Counted from the stretch's first letter, positions 25,007 to 38,444 are shown. The stretch: 64,000 bases of DNA from Nemophila menziesii (GCA_029959085.1 JARWIR010000062.1:2232001-2296000), one strand, 5' to 3'. A program made the numbers and translations. Notes: generated from the letters alone by a model not told the origin.

Positions 25007-26390
25007 ATGTATGAACTAATTTTCTCGGAAACTAATTCTACAAAGTATAATCCAAAGAGACAATACTTTATACTTGGTTTAGTTTATGGGTAAATATACT
25101 ACATACCTATATATATTTTATTTTTTAAATATATTTAATGATATTTTTTTATATAATGACATGTATATAAATTTTTCTGTGATGTATGTATGTATGTATG
25201 TGTTTCTAAATTAATGTTATCATTTTTCAATTTCTAAACATGTTATATATGTTAGTATTTGTATCATGGTATCAGTTTCTCGACTAGTACAAGACTGATT
25301 CAGAAATATTGTGAAAATGTAGATCAATTATTAAAGAGGCAAAGATTTTTGTAGTGGTGATGGATTTAATTGTTTAGGTCAAAAGGATGGTTATATTCTA
25401 ATTTTAAATCGAATAGGTGTGACATAGAGGAACTAAGTGGTTGAAAAATTAAGTACTTCTAATATGTGTACTGGTATCGAATGAATTGATGTTTAATTTG
25501 GATTTTATTCTAAACAAGATCTATTATGTTATACATTTTGAATGGAACTTTATGTTCCTCCCAAGATAGGAGAAGTTGACATTATATATACTATCATTAT
25601 TTATTATTATATTGATATGGAATTCTCCTCCAAAGAAGAATCATTAGAAAAATATATAGTTTGTTGATCTGATTTTTTTATAGTTTTTAAAATTTGTTAT
25701 TATTTTTTAATTTAAAAAATTTAGATAGTTAGGTACTTTATGGGAATGTTCTTTTTAAATTTTAAATTCTATAGACCATTTTTTATCTTTATTATACAAA
25801 GGTGCCTCTATATTTGTAATAATAGATATGTAGATACTATTTGATGTACTGTACTTGTCTTCGAAATAGATTGGATTTTGAGATCCATCCGTTATGTATT
25901 AATATTTTTACAAATAAAATTATTTTTGTTTGGATATATGTTTAGTTTATTTAGACCATATAAATACGTTTTCTCCTTGATAGTATGTTAAGGAAGAACA
26001 AAAATCCATTCACAATCATATAAATTTTATTAAATAATAATTTTTTATACTTTTGATAGGTTATTTGTTTCGTGAAGATCTTTTATTATTCAAATGACAA
26101 GGTCGTTGGTCACTACATTTAAATAAAGTAAGGTTTTCCTTCTAGTATACAATAAATTTATTGACTTTAATATAAATTCTTATAGATTTTTCTCTCACAT
26201 TTGCTATGATAATATAATTAAATATGATGATTATATTGATACAGTTAAATATGAAATTTTTAAAAGGTGATTTGACTATCTTCACCATCAACGATTAAGC
26301 TCTAAAGCTCTAGCAAGATTTGCTAGGATTTGCTCGGGTTTCATTCCTTGATGAGTAGATGCAGCCCCTAAAGCCCATCCCAGTTCTGAT
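25007..26390 (+). pseudogene. Unrecognised array gene, U5 copy
   Basis: ATG at 25007 followed by about eight codons, then the internal deletion of block A. PKRQYFILGLVYG-like sequence survives near 25053-25090. A 45-bp stretch, found otherwise only in U11, lies before block B (25236-25280). Blocks B (near 25310-25425), C (25570-25665), F (26059-26126) and G (26255-26365) remain; H is gone. Dead. Confidence 0.6.
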
Positions 26391-26484
26391 TCTACTTAGG
26401 AAAAAAGGATTGCGTTAATCAAACTTAATTAGTGAGCCCATGGAAGCCCTAATTTGTTTTTAAGCCTATATATATACCATCAAA

Positions 26485-27497
26485 TATCATTAGGGAATCA
26501 ATTTTGGCCAGAATTTGAGCTCCCTTTAGTCATTTGAGAAGAGAAGAGGCGCATGCAGCAAATAGAAGAAGAAGAAGATTCACATCACCCTTGACGTGTC
26601 CTTCCTTGTTAGTTTCAAGAAACCAAGACTCAAAACTACCCTCATCATCACAAACCTTCATAGTTTTGGGACATGAAAAAAAGATATGTTTCATCATTTC
26701 TCCTGGGAGATTAAAAAAGTGGTACCTTTGAGTGAAGGAGCATTGCGCATTAGAAAGTATAAATCCAAACAAAATATTATCATTACAACGCATAAATATA
26801 CAAAAATAAATTTTATGGGTATTTTTGCATTCCAAATTGTTATTCAAAATGAAGGATATGTAGGGCTATTGGATGATGAAGGTTTAGTAAATTTTTTAGT
26901 ATTAAGAGAAGTAATAACTTGATAGCTTGAATTTATCTTATAGCTTCCCTTAGTTGAATGATATGAAATTATTTTATCTTCGTACTCCAAAGAATGGAAC
27001 GGGATACGGACAATGAATTTCGCTGCAGGTGAAACATTTTTAAAATAAGCTTAGTAGTTCTACCTAATCTATTAGCACGTAGGAGTTCCCATTACTTTTG
27101 AACATTTTCATAAACTTGTAGTATGATCAAGATATTAGCTGATATCCATTTGTCACTACAATTATCAATCATCGTTCCATTCAGATTCCCATGATGGATC
27201 CACATTTAAAAACCTCTCTAACGACCATGAGTCTTGTCCAGGTCGAAGACAAAATTTCTTTTTTTTGGAGAGTAACAAAAAGAGTTATTCGGGAAACCCT
27301 TAAGATATTTGAAAACCAAATAAACAAGTTTCTTGAGAAGCCGCAAAGAAAAAGATGGTAGGATTGTTACGTTCATTACTTCAAATTTTCGGAAACCTAT
27401 TCCTCAATTCTATTTTATTGTCTTAATTTAGCCGTTGGATTTCCAAAGAATCCTTTTATTTCGACCCAAAACTAACCAAAAACTCGCCACCATTCTC
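26485..27497 (-). mobile_element. LINE relic in U5
   Basis: The minus-strand frame 26847-26530 is open for 105 codons and reads NAQCSFTQRYHFFNLPGEMM then KHIFFSCPKTMKVCDDEGSF. It shows the zf-RVT-like segment with more of its N-terminal flank than other copies. The RT C-terminal stretch (27200-27420) has lost six bases at GGGAAACCCTTAAG, a deletion shared with U6. Confidence 0.78.
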
Positions 27498-29085
27498 GAT
27501 AGGTATGTTCCAAAAGCTTTAGGAAATTGAAAAATAAACATCAAATAATTAGAAATGGTTTGGAGCCGAACCTAATAACTAGTTCAAAATTATGTATTAC
27601 ATTATAGCCTCTTTGCACATGTAAGAATCAGAGTATTTAAGGCTAACCATGAAGAGTAAATCAGATAGGCTCAAACACACTCTATCAAGCTTAATCCTTT
27701 AAATATTACCTATTTATTTGAAAATTAATAAGACATAGTTGTCCTTAGTTCACGAGACTGTAAAAATTGAGAGATGGATCTCATATCACTGAGGCCATAT
27801 TTATGTAACAAATAATCTCTAATCACCGAGACTACATTGGACTTACGAAGAATCCCTAATTACCGAAGATAAGTTTGACAAATGCGTATTTTCGAGGAGG
27901 AAATGCACATTAGATGGAAATAAGAAATGACTTCCCCTATTAATAACCTTTGGAATATCAACAATCATTTTTTGTACAATAATTATTTGATCAATTAGTT
28001 ATCTCTATAATATAACTTCAAAAATATTTCAACCCAAAAATGTGATTATCTTAGTAAAACTCACAGTTCATTATATTTTCTTATTCTCCAAATAATGTGG
28101 GAAATTATATGATATCATACTGAGGGGAAAAACTAACTTGTTATATCTCAAAAAGATCCCTACAATCAAAATTATAATTTGTCGAGTCCCTTCGTCTTCT
28201 CTATTACTACAAATACTATAGAGACCCGTATAGATTGACTAGGAACAAAATAGGACCCTAAAAAATTTCAACTAAAATATTTGAAACTATAATACCATTG
28301 TTGTAAACATAACTCAAAATTCAAGAAGTTTAAGGCTTACTGGAAAATTATAGTAATGATATATGGTGTAAAGTAAATAACATAATCTCTTAGAAATACA
28401 TTGAGCTTTGGAATACATCATCAATGTTGAACCAATTTTTAATTCATTAAATAAAATTTTTAAATATTAAAAGTTGATTATCTCAGATAAATCTAGAATT
28501 TTATACAAAATATTTCAAAACCCTAAAAACTTTGATATAAACATAATTAACCATGAATATATTGTTTCTTTCACAACAAAGGATTTTCAATCTCTTTTAT
28601 GTATGAGCTTTTATGATGATTGGAAAATGTGTTGTAATTAAACCTAAAGGGTTAAATTTTTCTTTTATATAATCCACGAATATTTTAGACTAGTAAGGTT
28701 TCAATGGCTTCGAAAGAATAATAAATACTCCTTTCCCTTAATGATAAAATTAGTTTTCAAAACCCGTTATATCAAAATATTTGTTTTGTTAATTTTTTGT
28801 ATGAATTAAAAATATTATATATTTAATAAGTTTAGATTTTTTGGCACGAGCTTAGTTCATTGGGTTCAAATGACAAGGCCCATTAGTAGTCCAACCGGAA
28901 TTTGCTTCTAGTACTTCACAAACCCTAGATTATGTTTTAAAAATAAAGCTCCGCCGTCACATTACCAAACCTAGTGATTATAAACATTTTTACACCTCTA
29001 TAATTTATATTAATGATCCATTTAGCTTTCTCTTCTTTGTACAATATCATATGCTTCTTATTCTTCCCCCTACCCTCTGAAAAAA

Positions 29086-30893
29086 AGGTTTGAACTAATT
29101 TCCTCATATAAGGAACCAAATTTCCAAAACCTTGAACCCTTTTTGTTAGGATGTGACACATTTATATATGTGGAAGACATCACTTGGTTCAAAATGGTGC
29201 AAAAGATGGTGTACACACTCCAAAACCAACCATAGTAGTTTATCTTATGTCCAAGTCAAATAAAATGGTTTTATTAAATTCTATGGAAAGTACTACTACA
29301 CATCATAAGCCAAAGAGACAATACTTTATACTTGGCTTAGTTTATTGGGTAAATATACTCCATACCTATATATATAATATTTTTTTAAATTTTTTTATGA
29401 TATTTGTTTATTTAATGTCATGTATATAATTTTTCTGTGATTTATGTATGTATGTGTGTCTCAATTATATTTTGTTATTTTTCAGTTTCTTAACTAAAAC
29501 AAGATTGATACAAATATATTGTGAAAATATAGATTAATTATTTAAGAGGCACCATTTTTGTAGTGGTGATGGATTTAACTGTTTAGGTCAAAAGGATGGT
29601 TATATTTTATTTCTAAATGGGATAGGTGTGACATAGAGGAACAAAGTGGTTGAAAAATTAGGTACTTCTAGTATGTGTAGTAATATCTAATAAATTGATG
29701 TTTTATTCTGATTTTATTATAAACAAGATCCATAGGTTATACATTTTAAATGAAATTTTATGTTCCTCCCTAGATAGGAGAAATTGACATTTTATATACT
29801 ATCATTATTTACTATTATATTGATATTGAATTCTTCTCCAAAGGTGAACCTTTAGAAATATATAGTTTGGTGATCTGTTTTTTTTAAACTTTTTTATACT
29901 TAGTAAAATTTGTTATTATTTTTTTATTTAAAAAATTTAGAAAGTTAGGTACTTTATGGAAATGTTCTTTTAAAATTTTAAATTCTATAGACCAATTTTT
30001 TATCTTTATTATACAAATGTGTCTCTATATTTGTGATAATAGATAGGTAGATATTAGTTGATGTACTTGTACTTGTCTTAGAAATAAATTGGATTTCGAG
30101 ATCCATCCTTTATGTATTAATATTATTAAAAATAAAATTATTTTTGTTTGGATATATATTTCTTTTATAAGACCATATAAATATGTTTTCTCCTTAATAG
30201 TATGATAAAGAAGAACAAAAATCCATTCACAGTCATATAAATTTGATTAAATAATATTCGTTTATACTTTTGATAGGTTATTTGTTTCGTGAAGAACTTT
30301 TATTGTTCAAATGAAAAGGTCGTTGGCCATTACATTTCAATAAAGTAAGGTTTTTCTTCTAGTATACAATAAATTTATGGACTTTAATATAATTCTTTTA
30401 GATTTTTCTCTCACATTTGTTTGATAATATAATTAAATATGATGATTAGTCATTAATACAGTTAAATATGAAACTTTTAAAAGGTTATCTAACTATCTTC
30501 ACCATCAACGATAAAGCTCTGAAGCTCCAGCTGGATTTGCTCAGGTTTCATTCCTTGATGAGTAGATGCGGCCCCTAAAGACAAACCCAAATATGATTCT
30601 GATCCCTACGCTCAACGCTGATAATGGAATTTGCTTTTGCTACTCCATTCGTTTTCCTATCGAATTATAAACTTAAACGAGATGTAATGAAAAATGTTCA
30701 ATGTCAGAGACTTAATGAAAAAGAGGATTGTAAGAGATGTGGCCGGATGGGGATATATATACAAATGGCTCTGGAGAAATCTTTATCTGCATTACACTCT
30801 AGTTTGACCATAGTTATATATGGAGTCATTATGTGTTTCTTTATTAAAAAAGAGACTTTTCCTATGTCTTTTTTAATTATAAAGTCGAAGTAA
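29086..30893 (+). pseudogene. Unrecognised array gene, U6 copy
   Basis: The start codon is AGG instead of ATG, and one base is missing in GACATCACTTGG (other units have GACAACTACTTGG), so block A is split. It resumes at 29184-29429 (KPTIVVYLMSKSNKMVLLN). Block F lies near 30281-30350. Block G near 30470-30580 reads KLLKGYLTIFTINDK-like with one change. Block H (30624-30893) is open for 89 codons but lacks the TGGWVK part. Non-functional. Confidence 0.62.
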
Positions 30894-31649
30894 TATTAAG
30901 AATGTATATATAATAAATGGTAATATTTTTGTTTTTTATTCGTTAAATTTAGTCAGAGTGATATATCTCTTTATTCCAATTTAGTCCCTCATTGTCAATA
31001 AAATTATAAGATTATTTCTCCATGTTTTTAAAGTGTCCTACTCTTAGTCCCTCCAGTTTAAACGAGAGAGAATCTTAACATTTAAATATGCTTGAAGTTT
31101 GCATTCTGTCTTTTGAATTTCCTATGCTACCATTGTTCGGATTGTATACCTAAAATGACGACTTTTCACATTAAAAGAATGAATATATATAGGTAATATG
31201 GTCATAATTAAAATCATGTGTACTAGATGCAAATGATAATCACATATAATGACATAGTGTAAGGTCAACTGATGTTCGAAATGTAAGACAACTTCCACCA
31301 AACAACAAGTCCAATGGGATTTTGCATCTAGGGATTAAGCAACAACAATATCAACCATATGCCATCTTCTAGCTTGACCACTAAAATGTCACCCCTATGC
31401 CTTCTACTATGACAAATAGGAATAATTTAAATTTCAACACCGAGAACTTCGACATTCACAACTAGGATTTCTACTCAGGATCACGAGGGATTTGGCTTTT
31501 CGCAGTTTGAAACTAAAATGCAGAAGTTATGTTAATTACTGCTATCGTGGTTTGAACTAGGATTCCGCTTAGGAAAAACAGACTGGGTTATTCAAACCTA
31601 ATTAGTTAGCCCATGGAAGCCCTAATTAGTTTTTAATCCTATATATACC

Positions 31650-32664
31650 ATCAAATATCATTAGCGAATCAATTTTGGCCAGAATTTAAGCTCACTCTAG
31701 TAATTTGAGAAGAGAAGAGGCGCATGCAGCAAAGAGAAGTGGAAGAAGAATTACATCACCCTCTTCGGGTCCTTCCTTGTTAGTTTCAAGAAACCAAGAC
31801 TCAAAACTACCCGCATCATCACAAACCTTCATTGTTTTGGGACATGAAAGAAAGATATGTTTCATCATTTCTTCTGGGAGATTATAAAAGTGGTATCATT
31901 AAGTGAAGGAGAATTACACATTATAAAATATAACTCGAAACCAAATATTATCTTTACAACACTAAAATATAAAAAAAAAGTTTTATGGGTATTTTTGCAT
32001 ACCAAATTGTTATTCAAAATGATGTATATGTAGGGCTATTGGATGATGAAGGTTTCGTAATTTTTTTAGTTTTAAGAGAGTAATAACTTGATAGCTTGAA
32101 TTTGTCTTATAGCTTCCCTTAGTTGAATGAGATGAAATAACTTTATCTTCCTCCTCCAAAGAATGGAACGGGATACAAACAATGAATTTCAATGCACCTG
32201 AAACATATCTAAAATAAGCTTAGTAGTTCTACCTAATCCATTAGCACATAGGAGTTCCCATAACTTTTGAACATTTTCATAATCTTGTAGTTTGATCAGG
32301 ATATGATCCGATATCCATTTGTCACTCCAATAATCAATCATCGTTCCATTCAGATTCCATTCATGCATCCACATTTAAAAACCTCTCTAACGACCATGAG
32401 TCTTGTCTAAGTCGAAGACAAAATTTCTTTGTTTTGGAGAGTAACGGAAAAAGTTATTTGGGAAACCCTTAAGATATTTGAAAACCAAATAAACAAGTTT
32501 CTTGAGAAGCCGCAAAGAAAAAGATGGTAGGATTGTTATGTTCATTACTTCAAATTTTCGGAAACCTATTCCTCAATTCTATTTTATTGTCTTAATTTAG
32601 CCGTAGGATTTCAAAAGAATCCTTTTATTTTGACCCAAAACTAACCATAAACTCGCCACCATTC
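31650..32664 (-). mobile_element. LINE relic in U6
   Basis: Minus-strand pieces include MWMHEWNLNGTMIDYWSDKW (32374-32189) and MKFIVCIPFHSLEEEDKVIS (32192-32010), followed by the zf-RVT-like region (31890-31700). The GFRKFEVMN part is interrupted by the six-base deletion near 32464. Confidence 0.78.
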
Positions 32665-32672
32665 TCGATAGG

Positions 32673-33081
32673 TAGGGATGTAAACGAACCGAGTCGAGCC
32701 GAATACTAGATGTGCAAGCTTGTTTGTTAAGATTTACGAGTCGAGTCGAGCCAAACTCAAATTTTAACGAGTCGGTTGGAGCTCAAATTTTAAAGCTTGT
32801 TAACATATCAAATGAGCTTTTCTCGAGGTGATCTCGAGTTATCAACGAATAATTTGTTTTTGCATAGGTTTAATAATATATTTATAGATAACGAAAACAT
32901 TAATTTACAGATCATAAATTTTTAACGAGTTAACGAACGAGCTCGAGCGTACGCATTTTTTTAACGAACGAGTTCGAACAAACTATCATGTCCGTTTGTA
33001 TAAACGAACGAGTTCAAACGATCTTTTTTACCGAGCCGAGCTCGAGTTGCTCGCGAGCGGCTTGGTTCGTTTACAACCCTA
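32673..33081. mobile_element. hAT-type MITE in U6
   Basis: Left end TAGGGATGTAAACGAACC, right end GGTTCGTTTACAACCCTA. The left target copy TCGATAGG (32665-32672) is intact, and the right one has become TCGATCTG (33082-33089). Length 409 bp. Confidence 0.87.
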
Positions 33082-34484
33082 TCGATCTGTATGTTCCAAA
33101 GGCTTTAGGAAATTTAAAAATCAACATGAAATAATTAGAAATGGTTGGGACCCGAACCTAATACCTAGTTCAAAATTAATGTATTAAATTATAGCCTCTT
33201 TGCACATCTAAGAATTAGAGTATTTAAGGCTAACCATGAAGACAGAGTAATCCGTGAAGAGTAAGTTAGATAGGCTCAAACACTCTCTATCAAGCTTAAT
33301 CTTATAAATATTACCCTATTTATTTGAAACTTAATAAGACATAGTTGTTCTTAGTTAATGAGACTGAAAAACTTGCGAGATGGATCTCTTATCATTGAAG
33401 CCACATTTAAATAATGAATAATCTCTAATCACCGAGACTACATTGGACTTACGAAGAATCCATAATTATCGAAGATAATTTGGACAAATGCGTATTTTTG
33501 AGGAGGAAATGCACATTAAATTTGAATACGAGAAGAATTTCCCTATTAGTTAACTTTGGAAGATCAATAATCATTTTTTGTACAAGTTTTATTTGATCAA
33601 TTAGTTATCTCTAAAATATATCTTTAAAAATATTTCAACTAAAAAATGTGATTGGCTTGGTAAAACTCACAGTTCATTATCTTTTCTTATTCTCCAAATC
33701 ATATGGGAAATTATATGTTCTTGTACTGAACTTCCATCTGTAAGGGGAAAAACTAACTTGTTATATCTCAAAAAGATCCCTACAATCAAAATTAAGATTT
33801 GTCGAGTCCCTTCGTCTTCTCTATTACTACAAATACTATAGAGACCTTTGAACATAATAGGGCCCCCAAAAATTTCAACTAAAATATTTGAAACTATGAT
33901 ACCATTGCTGTAAACAGAACTCAAAACTCAAGAAGTTTCTAAGGCTTACTGGAAAATTATAGTAATGATATATGGTGTAAAGTAAATAACATAATCTCTT
34001 AGAAATACATTGATCTTTGGAATACATCATCAATGGTGAACCAATTTTTAATTCATTAAATAAAATTTTTAAATATTAAAAGTTGATTATCTCAGATAAA
34101 TCTAGAATTTTATACAAAATATATCAAAACCCTAAAAACTATGATAAAAACATAATTAACCATGAATACATTGTTTCTTTCACAACAAAGGATTTTCAAT
34201 CTCTTTTATCTATGAGCTTTTATGATGATTGGAAGATATGTTGTAATTAAACCTAAAGGGTTAAATTTTTTTTTTATATAATCCAAGAATATTTTAGACT
34301 AGTAAGGTTTCAATGGCTTCGAAAGAGTAATAAATACTCCTTTCCCTTAATGATAAAATTAGTTTGCAAAACCTGTTATATCAAAATATATGTTTTGTCA
34401 ATTTTTTGTATGAATTAAATATATTATATATTTAATAAGTTTAGATTTTTTGGCAGAGCTTAGTTCATTGGGTTCAAATGACAA

Positions 34485-34620
34485 GGCCCATTTGTAGTCC
34501 AACCAGAATTTGCTTCTAGAACTTCACAAACCCTAGATTATGTTTTAAAAATAAAGCTCCGCCGTCACATTACCAAAACCTAGTGATTATAAACATTTTT
34601 ACACCTCTATAATTTATATT
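34485..34620 (+). promoter_or_regulatory. Promoter-like region ahead of the U7 array gene
   Basis: Within 210 bp upstream of the ATG at 34696 are GGCCCA (34485-34490, a site II/TCP-type motif), AAACCCTAG (34528-34536, a telo-box) and TATAATTTATATT (34608-34620, TATA-like). In plants the site II plus telo-box pair is typical of genes for ribosomal, replication and mitochondrial proteins. The same three motifs, with changes, precede the other units. Whether they drive transcription is not known. Confidence 0.5.
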
Positions 34621-34695
34621 AATGAACCCTTTAGCTTTCTCTTCTTTGTACAATATAATATGCTTCTTATTCTTCCCCCTACCCTCTGAAAAAGA

Positions 34696-36312
34696 ATGGT
34701 TGAACTAATTTCCTCATATAAGGAACCAAATTTCCAAAACCTTGAACCCTTTTTGTTAGGATCTGACACATTTATATATGTACAAGACAAGTACTACTTG
34801 GTTCAAAATGTTGGAAAAGATGGTGTACACACTCCAAAACCAACCATAGTATATTTTATGTCCAAGTCAAATAAAATGGTCTTATTAAATTTTATGGAAA
34901 CTACTACTACACATCAAAAGCCAAAGAGACAATACTTTATACTTGGCTTAGTTTATTGGGTAAATATACTCCATACCTATATATATAATATTTTTTTAAA
35001 TTTTTTTATGTTATCTGTTTATTTAATGTCATGTATATAAATTTTTCTGTGATTTATGTATGTATGTGTCTCAATTAATTTTGTTATTTTTCAGTTTCTT
35101 GACTAAAACAAGATTGATACAAATATATTGTAAAAATATAGATCAATTATTAAAGAGGCAAGATTTTTATAGTGGTGATGGATTTAACTATTTAGGTCAA
35201 AAGGATGGTTATATTTTAATTCTAAATCAGATAGGTGTGACATAGAGGAACAATGTGGTTGAAAAATTAGGTACTTCTAGTATGTGTAGTTATATCAAAT
35301 AAATTGATGTTTTATTTGGATTTTATTATAAACAAGATCCATATGTTATACATTTTGAATGGAACTTTATGTTTCTTCCTAGATAGGAGAAGTTGACATT
35401 TTATATACTATCATTGTTTACGATTAAATTGATATTGAATTCTCCTCCAAAGGTGAACCATTAGAAACATATATAGTTTGGTGATCTGTTTTTTTTTTTT
35501 TTTACTTTTTTATACTTTGTAAAATTTGTTATTATTTTTTAATTTAAAAAATTTAGAAAGTTAGGTACTTTATGGAAATGTTCTTTTAAAATTTTAAATT
35601 CAATAGACCAATTTTTTATCTTTATTATACAAATGTGTCTCTATATTTGTGATAATATATAGATAGATATTAGTTGATGTACTTGTACTTGTCTTAGAAA
35701 TAAATTTTATTTCGAGATCCATCCGTTACGTATTAATATTTTTAAAAATAAAATTATTTTTGTTTGGGTATATATTTCTTTTATAAGACAATATAAATAT
35801 GTTTTCTCCTTGATAGTACGATAAAGAAGAACAAAAATCCATTCACTTTCATATAAATTTGATTAAATAATATTCGTTTATACTTTTGATAGGTTTTTCG
35901 TGAAGAACTTTTATTGTTCAAATGACAAGGTCGTTGGCCATTACATTTCAATAAAGTAAGGTTTTTCTTCTAGTATACAATAAATTTATGGACTTTAGTA
36001 TAATTATTTTAGATTTTCTCTCACATTTTTTTTGATAATATAATTAAATATGATGATTAGTTATTAATACAGTTAAATATGAAACTTTTAAAAGGTGATC
36101 TGACTATCTTCACCATCAACGAAGCTCCAGCTGGATTTGCTCAGGTTTCATTCCTTGATGAGTAGATGCGGCCCCTAAAGACAAACCCAAATATGATTCT
36201 GATCCCTACGCTCAAGGCTGATAATGGAATTTGCTTTTGCTGCTCCATTCGTTTTCCTATCGAATTATAAACTTAAACGAGATGTAATGAAAAATGTTCA
36301 ATGTCAGAGACT
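34696..36312 (+). pseudogene. Unrecognised array gene, U7 copy (block A intact)
   Basis: One of the best copies of the first block: ATG at 34696 and an open frame to 35040, reading MVELISSYKEPNFQNLEPFL, then LGSDTFIYVQDKYYLVQNVG and KPTIVYFMSKSNKMVLLN. The likely exon ends at LGLVYW, before GTAAAT near 34961. Block B is open to 35245 (TRLIQIYCKNIDQLLKRQDF). Blocks C, F and G follow; block F ahead of 35940 has a short deletion after its acceptor. Block H is cut by the Helitron, so the gene cannot be complete here. Confidence 0.62.
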
Positions 36313-38444
36313 AAAAATATGTTGATCATGCCAGGTGTATAAGTATCAAATTACTACTCTTTACTTCTTTTCTAACTTCCACCCACGTTTCCCACACTCT
36401 CTATGGAAATTCACAATACTATCAATATTAGAAGCAAAAAAATAACAAGCACAATACTCACATCTTTAGAGATTTTTTTATATTATTTTGTGAACACATG
36501 CTATGTACAAAGTTATTGAGGCAATTCTAACTTCCACCCACCTAATTCTGAATTTTGTATGCTCTACCCTTGTGCTGCGTGCTCTACCCTCACTAAATTC
36601 CTTTGCAAAGCAATTCATTACTGGTATGTTGATTTATTTATTTATTGTGCAAGCCTCGATAATTAGCATTATATATTGTTTTTCTGTGGTTGTTTTTGTT
36701 GTATCAGATGTATAACTGGACTTGATTAGAAAAAAAATTGCATTTATGCAAAATATCCAGATATACCTCTGTATTTTAAAATATATTAAACATTTTCGCA
36801 TTAGAAAACTGCAAATTTATGGCTGTGGGGTAGATATGCAACTTGAGTGTTATCTTTGACATTTTAACACATATTTGGTTATTTCACGGAACACATGGAT
36901 CAATTGTTGCAATTAACCCTTTCTTGGAAGTTTCTTTTTATCCATAGAGATTTTGCTGTGATTTTTAACACTTGGTGCAGTAAGAACTATTTGCATATAG
37001 TGGTAGCCATCTTCTTTTTCATTAGAGTACCCAGATACACATATTTTCCTCATTTCTGCGACGTTCATGCACAAACATCATTCACACGTTTATTTGTACT
37101 TCAAATTAAGCTATGATTTTCTCAGTTATATCTTTGAACTTTGTCACATTGCTTTACAATTTGAATTGGAACGTCATCTTGACCTAAGAGCTTCCTACTT
37201 ATTGAATATAGTTAGAGAGTTCTTTTCATGTAGGATACTTCCTACATATATTTACGATCCTGATTGTTATGCTTCTCCTAATAACTTTTGCACATACTTT
37301 ATATTGCTCAATTTCTATATCTTTGGAAGTAGAATTATAATTAATTAAAATTTATTAATGCAATATTTTATGCTATTTTTTGTTTTTTTGCTTCAAAAGA
37401 TATTTAGGCAATTAATTGTGTTAGATTGTTTACAAATAATTCACAGATAATTATATTTATAATCGCATACAACTAGCTCAGTTGATTGGTCTTTTAATTA
37501 TGTTAATTATAAGAAGAAATAATTTCTGATAGGCTAATTATATTTATAATCGCATACAATTAAGGTCAAACTTTTTTCCAACTGTAGATTACTATTACTA
37601 TTACCAAATTGGGGAAAAAATATTATTGCTATATATAATATGCATAATAGAATTGGAAAAAATTAAATATATTCAGTTTATTACAAGTCAGGAATTTCTG
37701 TAACTTCTGTACTATGTGGCTAAGCAGCTGTAGTGTTTAATTTATAGGTTTTATAATTTTCTTCTGAGCCTCTTCTAAAATAACACATGTCACTGTTATA
37801 GGCCCATTTACTTTATACACTTTTTCTTTTTAATATTTTATATGCAGATGGTGCGTTTTTCTTCTTCTTTATTCTAAATTTTCTTATGCACTTTCGTCAT
37901 TAATTGGGTAAGAAATTGGGCATTCAGAATTGCCACTTCCATTTTGATAGCAAATACCACTTTTAACTAATAAGAAAAATGAGTACCCACACTGTTATAA
38001 GACTTTATAAGAAGGAATAAAAAGGAAAATGACAGGTATCTTCTTTAATATCTAGGACACTCTTATATTGAGATGTCAAGACTTAGCTTGAAGTTAAAGA
38101 GCTAAGTAAGAGTGTATGGTTAATTAAATAATTATTGTTTTAATTGAGGATATACAGTGATCTGTAGGTTAATGTAATTATACAATGAGTAACAACGGTG
38201 AAGAGAGAGAGAACAGAATTATATGAAACAAGAATAATTACAGGGAAAGGATGATACGACAAAAACTTTGCATTATTAAGAAATTGCATTATTAAGAAAT
38301 TTAATACTTGATGCATACTATTTTGGATTTTTTAATTAGTTGCTTCTATATTTTTTTTCAAAATACTTCTTCAAAGGTAATTTTTTTATTTTAATGTATT
38401 AATTTGTTGAGTTATATTATGTAATAAATACACAGGACACAATA
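36313..38444 (+). other. Helitron 5' region, no gene supported
   Basis: Very AT-rich. Small open frames at 36503-37348 match nothing I know. It contains a 23-bp direct repeat (ATTATATTTATAATCGCATA...) at about 37450 and 37539, a short duplication GCATTATTAAGAAATT at 38269-38300, and a 22-bp exact copy of the Rep coding text YIYDPDC (37246-37267 against 40018-40039). It probably serves as promoter and leader, but that is inference. Confidence 0.5.

Larger units (their letters stand above)
25007..29085 (+). repeat. Array unit U5 (two deletions, empty hAT site)
   Basis: At about 4.08 kb it is a short unit. One deletion removes about 215 bp of block A (TTTTCTC joined to GGAAACTAATTC near 25026). 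A second, near 26390, joins block G to the LINE part and removes block H and the spacer, about 1 kb, at a GATTC microhomology. The hAT site is unoccupied (TCGATAGG once, at 27496-27503). Its tail resembles U6, whereas its block B-C region resembles U11. Confidence 0.9.
29086..34695 (+). repeat. Array unit U6
   Basis: About 5.61 kb, complete layout with the hAT MITE at 32673-33081. The stretches 30900-31640 and 33090-34440 hold no gene; the second contains the 37-bp periodic block near 33340-33490. Its LINE part shares a six-base loss with U5, and its tail (34040-34120) shares AAAAGTTGATTATCTCAG with U5, while its block A resembles U7 and U8 (shared TTATGTCCAAG). Confidence 0.92.

Noticed and set aside
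36327..36340. TCATGCCAGG after A as the Helitron 5' terminus
   Set aside because: Fourteen bases before it (AAAAATATGTTGA) do not match the array unit, so it would leave unexplained sequence; a deleted 5' end fits better.
36503..37348. Three small + strand frames in the Helitron leader as possible genes
   Set aside because: No recognisable motif, very AT-rich and hydrophobic, no splice structure in agreement; treated as leader sequence.
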